Part shown: positions 10,890 to 13,900 of the stretch, piece after piece | Layout of the letters: each line of letters opens with the position of its first letter | How positions within the stretch are numbered: the stretch's first letter is position 1 | Made by a program: the position numbers and the translations under genes | Notes under the pieces: generated by a model | What the model was told of the DNA's origin: nothing | Databases searched by the model: none | Seen by the model: only the letters and a program-made list of their open reading frames with translations | Assembly: GCA_949287345.1 (NCBI GenBank) | Contig: CASEGD010000054.1 | Span: 1 to 13,900, forward strand | Reading direction: 5' to 3' | DNA: 13,900 nt | Origin: an uncultured Phascolarctobacterium sp. | GTDB taxonomy: Bacteria; Bacillota; Negativicutes; Acidaminococcales; Acidaminococcaceae

Positions 10890-13367
10890 TTAAATAAACC
10901 TGCCGGTGATGCTGGCGGGGGTGGCTTTAATCTGCTGCGGCGTGCCGGTGGCGACAATGCGCCCGCCTTCTTCGCCGCCGCCCGGGCCCATGTCGATGAT
11001 GTAATCGGCGTTTCGAATAACGTCAAGGTCGTGTTCGATGACGATAACCGTCGCGCCGCTGTTAATCAGCGTCTGGAACACGCCGAGCAGTGTACGCACG
11101 TCAAGCGGGTGCAGGCCGATGGTCGGTTCATCGAAGATAAAGACGGCGTCGCTCTGCGTTTTGCCCATTTCGCTGGCAAGTTTCAGTCGCTGCGCTTCGC
11201 CGCCGGAAAGGCTCGGCGTTTCTTCGCCCAGCGTTAAATAGCCCAGCCCCAAATCCTGCAACACCTGCAAACGCTGGCGCACCAGTTTTAAATCCGCGCA
11301 GGCGGTAAGGGCGGTGGCAATGTCCATGTCCATCAAATCAGGCAGGGTGTAGGTTTTGCCTGCGTTATTGGTGTAGGCAACCTTGCCTGCGTCCTTGCCG
11401 TAGCGGCTGCCGCGGCAGTCCGGGCAGGGTATTTGCACGTCCGGCAAAAACTGCACGTCAAGGTTGATAACGCCGGTGCCGTCACAGGTGGGGCAGCGCA
11501 GCTTGCCGGTGTTGTACGAAAAGTCGCCTGCCTTAAAGCCCAGTTCTTTTGCAGCGGCGGTACGGGCAAAAATTTTGCGCAGATCGTCATGCACGTTGGC
11601 GTAGGTGGCAACGGTGGAGCGCACGTTAATGCCAATCGGCGTGGCGTCAATCAGTTTTACGTTTTTAATGCCGTCCGCTTCGGCAGTCAGCACGTGTTCC
11701 GGCAGTTTAGCGCCGTTTATGGCGGCAGTCAGCCCGGGTACAAGGCTTTCCAAAATCAGCGTGGTTTTGCCGCTGCCGCTGACGCCGGTTACAACCGTCA
11801 GCCTGCCTTTGGGTATGTCAACCTCCAGCGGTTTAACGGTGTGGATGGCGCCGGTGGCAAGATGGATGCGCCCTTCGCTGAACATTTCTTCTGCCGGTGT
11901 CTGCTGGCGCACATGTAAATCCGCCCCGGCAGATAAAAACGGGCCGATTCTGGAATTTTTGTCGGCGGCAATATCGCCGATAGTTCCTTCGGCAATGACG
12001 CGGCCGCCGTTTGCGCCTGCTTCCGGCCCCATTTCAATCAGCCAGTCCGCCGCTTTTAAAATTTGCGTGTCGTGGTCGACGAGCAGGACGGAGTTGCCGT
12101 CGGCGATTAAATCGTGCATAACGCCGGTGAGCCCGACGATGTTGGAGGGGTGCAGCCCGATGGAGGGCTCGTCCAGAACGTACAGCACGCCGGTGGTGCG
12201 GTTGCGCACGGCGCGGGCAAGCTGCATGCGCTGGCGTTCGCCGGTGGAGAGCGTGCTGCTGGCGCGGTCGAGCGTTAAGTAGCCCAGCCCTAAGTCCATC
12301 AGCCTTTTGGCGACGCTCTGGAACGATTCGCAAATGCTTTTGGCCATGGGGCGCATGGGTTCGGGCAGCGTTTCTGGCACGCCGTCCACCCATTTGATGA
12401 GTTCCGTCAAGGTCATTTGGCAGGCTTCGTCAAGCCCGATGCCGCGCAGCTTCGGCGCGCGTGCGGCGTCGCTTAAACGTGTGCCGTGGCAGTCGGGGCA
12501 AACATCCTGCTTCAAAAATTTTTCCACGCGCTTCATGCCTTTTTCGTCCTTAACTTTGGCCAGCGCGTTTTCCACGGTGTAAACCGCGTTGTAATAGGTA
12601 AAATCAAGTTCACCTGCCTGATTGCTGCTTTTGGCTTTATAAAAAATGTGCTTCTTTTCGGCAGGCCCGTTGTAAACAATGTCCTTTTCCTTATCCGTCA
12701 AATCACGGAAGGGTATGTTGGTGCGCACGCCCATAGCGCGGCACACGTCCGTCATCAGCGACCACATCAGCGAGTTCCACGGGGCAACTGCGCCTTCGTC
12801 GATGCTTAAGCTTTCGTCAGGCACCAGCGTGCTGCGGTCAACGGTACGCACCATGCCCGTACCGTCGCAGGTGCGGCATGCTCCCTGGCTGTTGAATGCC
12901 AGTTCTTCCGCACCGGGCGGCCAGAATTTAGCGCCGCACTCCGGGCAGGTTAACTGCTGCTCGGCAGCGACGGCGAGCGTCGGCGGCACATAATGCCCGT
13001 TGGGGCAGCGGTGGCTGGCAAGACGCGAGAATATCAGGCGCAGGCTGTTTAACAGCTCCGTGCCTGTGCCGAAGGTGCTGCGGATGCCGGGCACGCCGGG
13101 GCGTTGGTGCAATGCAAGCGCCGCCGGTACATACAGCACTTCGTCAACCTGTGCTTTGGCTGCCTGCGTCATGCGGCGGCGTGTGTAGGTGCTGAGCGCT
13201 TCCAGATAACGGCGTGAGCCTTCGGCGTACAGCACGCCCAGAGCCAGCGATGATTTGCCGCTGCCGGATACGCCCGCAATGCCGACGATTTTGTTCAGCG
13301 GCACATCTACGTTGACGTTTTTTAAATTGTGTACGCGCGCGCCGCGGATTTTAATTTTATCAACCAT
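10890..13367 (-). CDS. UvrA2-type ABC ATPase without UvrB-binding domain
   Basis: An 825-residue paralogue of excinuclease subunit A. It has two ATPase halves: Walker A GVSGSGKS (residues 32-39) and GVSGSGKT (528-535), and signature motifs LSTGE (373-377, instead of LSGGE) and LSGGE (720-724). Two C4 zinc fingers are intact: Cys141, 144, 164, 167 and Cys625, 628, 648, 651, each with 19 residues between the pairs. The first finger comes about 110 residues earlier than in classical UvrA of some 940 residues, because the UvrB-binding domain is absent. That defines UvrA2/DrrC-like proteins, linked in other bacteria to tolerance of DNA-damaging agents or self-resistance to DNA-binding antibiotics. 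It probably binds damaged or ligand-bound DNA but cannot load UvrB in the usual way. The ATG has an AGAGGAA ribosome site and follows the solute-binding protein's terminator by only a few bases, with no room for an obvious promoter. Confidence 0.9.
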   Translation of the reverse strand: MVDKIKIRGARVHNLKNVNVDVPLNKIVGIAGVSGSGKSSLALGVLYAEGSRRYLEALSTYTRRRMTQAAKAQVDEVLYVPAALALHQRPGVPGIRSTFGTGTELLNSLRLIFSRLASHRCPNGHYVPPTLAVAAEQQLTCPECGAKFWPPGAEELAFNSQGACRTCDGTGMVRTVDRSTLVPDESLSIDEGAVAPWNSLMWSLMTDVCRAMGVRTNIPFRDLTDKEKDIVYNGPAEKKHIFYKAKSSNQAGELDFTYYNAVYTVENALAKVKDEKGMKRVEKFLKQDVCPDCHGTRLSDAARAPKLRGIGLDEACQMTLTELIKWVDGVPETLPEPMRPMAKSICESFQSVAKRLMDLGLGYLTLDRASSTLSTGERQRMQLARAVRNRTTGVLYVLDEPSIGLHPSNIVGLTGVMHDLIADGNSVLLVDHDTQILKAADWLIEMGPEAGANGGRVIAEGTIGDIAADKNSRIGPFLSAGADLHVRQQTPAEEMFSEGRIHLATGAIHTVKPLEVDIPKGRLTVVTGVSGSGKTTLILESLVPGLTAAINGAKLPEHVLTAEADGIKNVKLIDATPIGINVRSTVATYANVHDDLRKIFARTAAAKELGFKAGDFSYNTGKLRCPTCDGTGVINLDVQFLPDVQIPCPDCRGSRYGKDAGKVAYTNNAGKTYTLPDLMDMDIATALTACADLKLVRQRLQVLQDLGLGYLTLGEETPSLSGGEAQRLKLASEMGKTQSDAVFIFDEPTIGLHPLDVRTLLGVFQTLINSGATVIVIEHDLDVIRNADYIIDMGPGGGEEGGRIVATGTPQQIKATPASITGRFI

Positions 13368-13381
13368 GGTAAGTTCCTCTT

Positions 13382-13416
13382 AAAGCAAAAGCGGCACATG
13401 GATTGCCATGAGCCGC
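13382..13416 (-). terminator. Terminator of the BMP-family gene
   Basis: GCGGCACATG (13391-13400) and CATGAGCCGC (13407-13416) form a ten-base stem with one mismatch and a 6-base loop. On the minus strand the stem is followed by TTTTGCTTT. It lies between the stop at 13429 and the UvrA-like start at 13367. The T-tract is interrupted, so read-through into the UvrA-like gene is possible. Confidence 0.6.
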
Positions 13417-13428
13417 CTGCCAATAAAA

Positions 13429-13899
13429 TTATTTGTTAATCTGTCCGTCTACGCCTTTAACAAACCAGTCGATGGAGAGCAAATCCTTATCGGTAAGAGC
13501 CTGCCCTGCCGGTACGCGTTCTGCTCCGGTCTGGTCATACAGCGGGCCTGCAAAAACAACAAGTTTGCCGTCGATAATATTCTGTTTGGCAGCGTCAGCC
13601 AGTTTTTTGGTTTCATCCGATACGGCCGGGCCGTAAGGAGCGATATCGACAACTTTGTCTTTCATGCCGCCCCAGTAAGCGGAAGATTTCCAGGTGCCTG
13701 CCTGTACTTCTTTAATGGTTTTTTCATAGTAGGGGCCCCAGTTCCAGATGGCGGAAGTAAGGGAAGCCTTCGGTGCGTTGGCAGACATATCCACGTTGTA
13801 ACCGATGCCGTACACGCCGCGTTCTTCAGCAGCCTGCTGCGGTCCGGGGGTGTTCTGGTGCTGGGCGATAACGTCCGCACCGGCGTCAATCAGCGTAAG
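13429..13899 (-). CDS. BMP-family (PnrA-like) ABC transporter solute-binding protein, C-terminal part
   Basis: The last 156 residues of a leftward gene; the N-terminus lies beyond the right edge. It opens with LIDAGADVIAQHQNTPGPQQ and continues through a Gly-Tyr-Asn-Val-Asp stretch, then SLTSAIWNWGPYYEKT, matching the basic-membrane-protein (BMP/Med/PnrA) family. These extracytoplasmic proteins bind purine nucleosides or related ligands and deliver them to an ABC importer. The pattern DAGAD-x-I-x-QHQNTPG, followed by G-x-G-Y/N, is the ligand-hinge region of the family. The end, VDGQINK, is normal, so the C-terminus is complete. No permease or ATPase is in the window; they would be expected to the right if conserved. 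Ligand identity is not determined by what is visible. Confidence 0.85.
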   Translation of the reverse strand, partial: LTLIDAGADVIAQHQNTPGPQQAAEERGVYGIGYNVDMSANAPKASLTSAIWNWGPYYEKTIKEVQAGTWKSSAYWGGMKDKVVDIAPYGPAVSDETKKLADAAKQNIIDGKLVVFAGPLYDQTGAERVPAGQALTDKDLLSIDWFVKGVDGQINK

Positions 13900-13900
13900 C

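Noticed and set aside
10059..13367. Phenazine biosynthesis locus, suggested by the PhzF-like gene
   Set aside because: No other phz genes are present and most PhzF-family proteins have unrelated or unknown substrates.
1..13900. CRISPR arrays, tRNA or rRNA genes, insertion sequences, phage attachment sites
   Set aside because: I saw no regularly spaced repeats, tRNA-like cloverleaf with conserved T-loop, transposase motifs or flanking direct repeats.

Overview
The window looks like a low-to-mid-GC Firmicutes chromosome. A Negativicutes or Clostridia relative is my inference from the Firmicute-type BirA operator, the PanG-type pantothenate operon and the strong AGGAGG ribosome sites. No rRNA or marker gene fixes the taxon.

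Left part (1-1086) is conspicuously AT-rich and intergenic-heavy. It holds the first ten codons of a leftward gene, a small secreted orphan protein (233-679), and a compact leftward unit at about 737-981. That unit has a near-consensus promoter, a 5' inverted repeat that can mask the ribosome site, a TTG-started 32-residue hydrophobic peptide, and a strong terminator. It reads like a type I toxin gene of Fst-like character and is too short for usual gene callers. A stand-alone class II Fic AMPylase follows (1087-1806). It is convergent with a MATE exporter (1850-3202), and the two share a bidirectional terminator.

Middle part (3321-6875) is a biotin-responsive operon. A consensus promoter overlaps a textbook BirA operator. 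It drives a MaoC-like hotdog protein, the biotin transporter substrate component BioY, a thiolase-like enzyme and a short acyl-CoA synthetase. The last three recall the BirA-regulated yhfU-yhfS-yhfT genes of Bacillus subtilis, whose role is unsettled. The thiolase keeps the nucleophilic Cys, Asn and His but has Ala where the second catalytic Cys should be.

Next (6904-10048) comes the pantothenate operon: an unclassified roughly 165-nt leader RNA ending in an intrinsic terminator, then a PanG-like ketopantoate reductase missing the N-terminal glycine-rich Rossmann segment, panB, panC and panD. Together these make pantothenate from ketoisovalerate and aspartate. The operon ends in a terminator almost identical to the one closing the biotin operon.

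Right part (10059-13900) runs leftward: a PhzF-family isomerase-like protein, an 825-residue UvrA2-type protein without the UvrB-binding domain, and the C-terminal part of a BMP-family (PnrA-like) ABC transporter solute-binding protein cut by the window edge. The strongest second-look items are the small toxin-like unit, the thiolase with a missing catalytic Cys in a BirA regulon, and the unexplained pan leader joined to a truncated panG.
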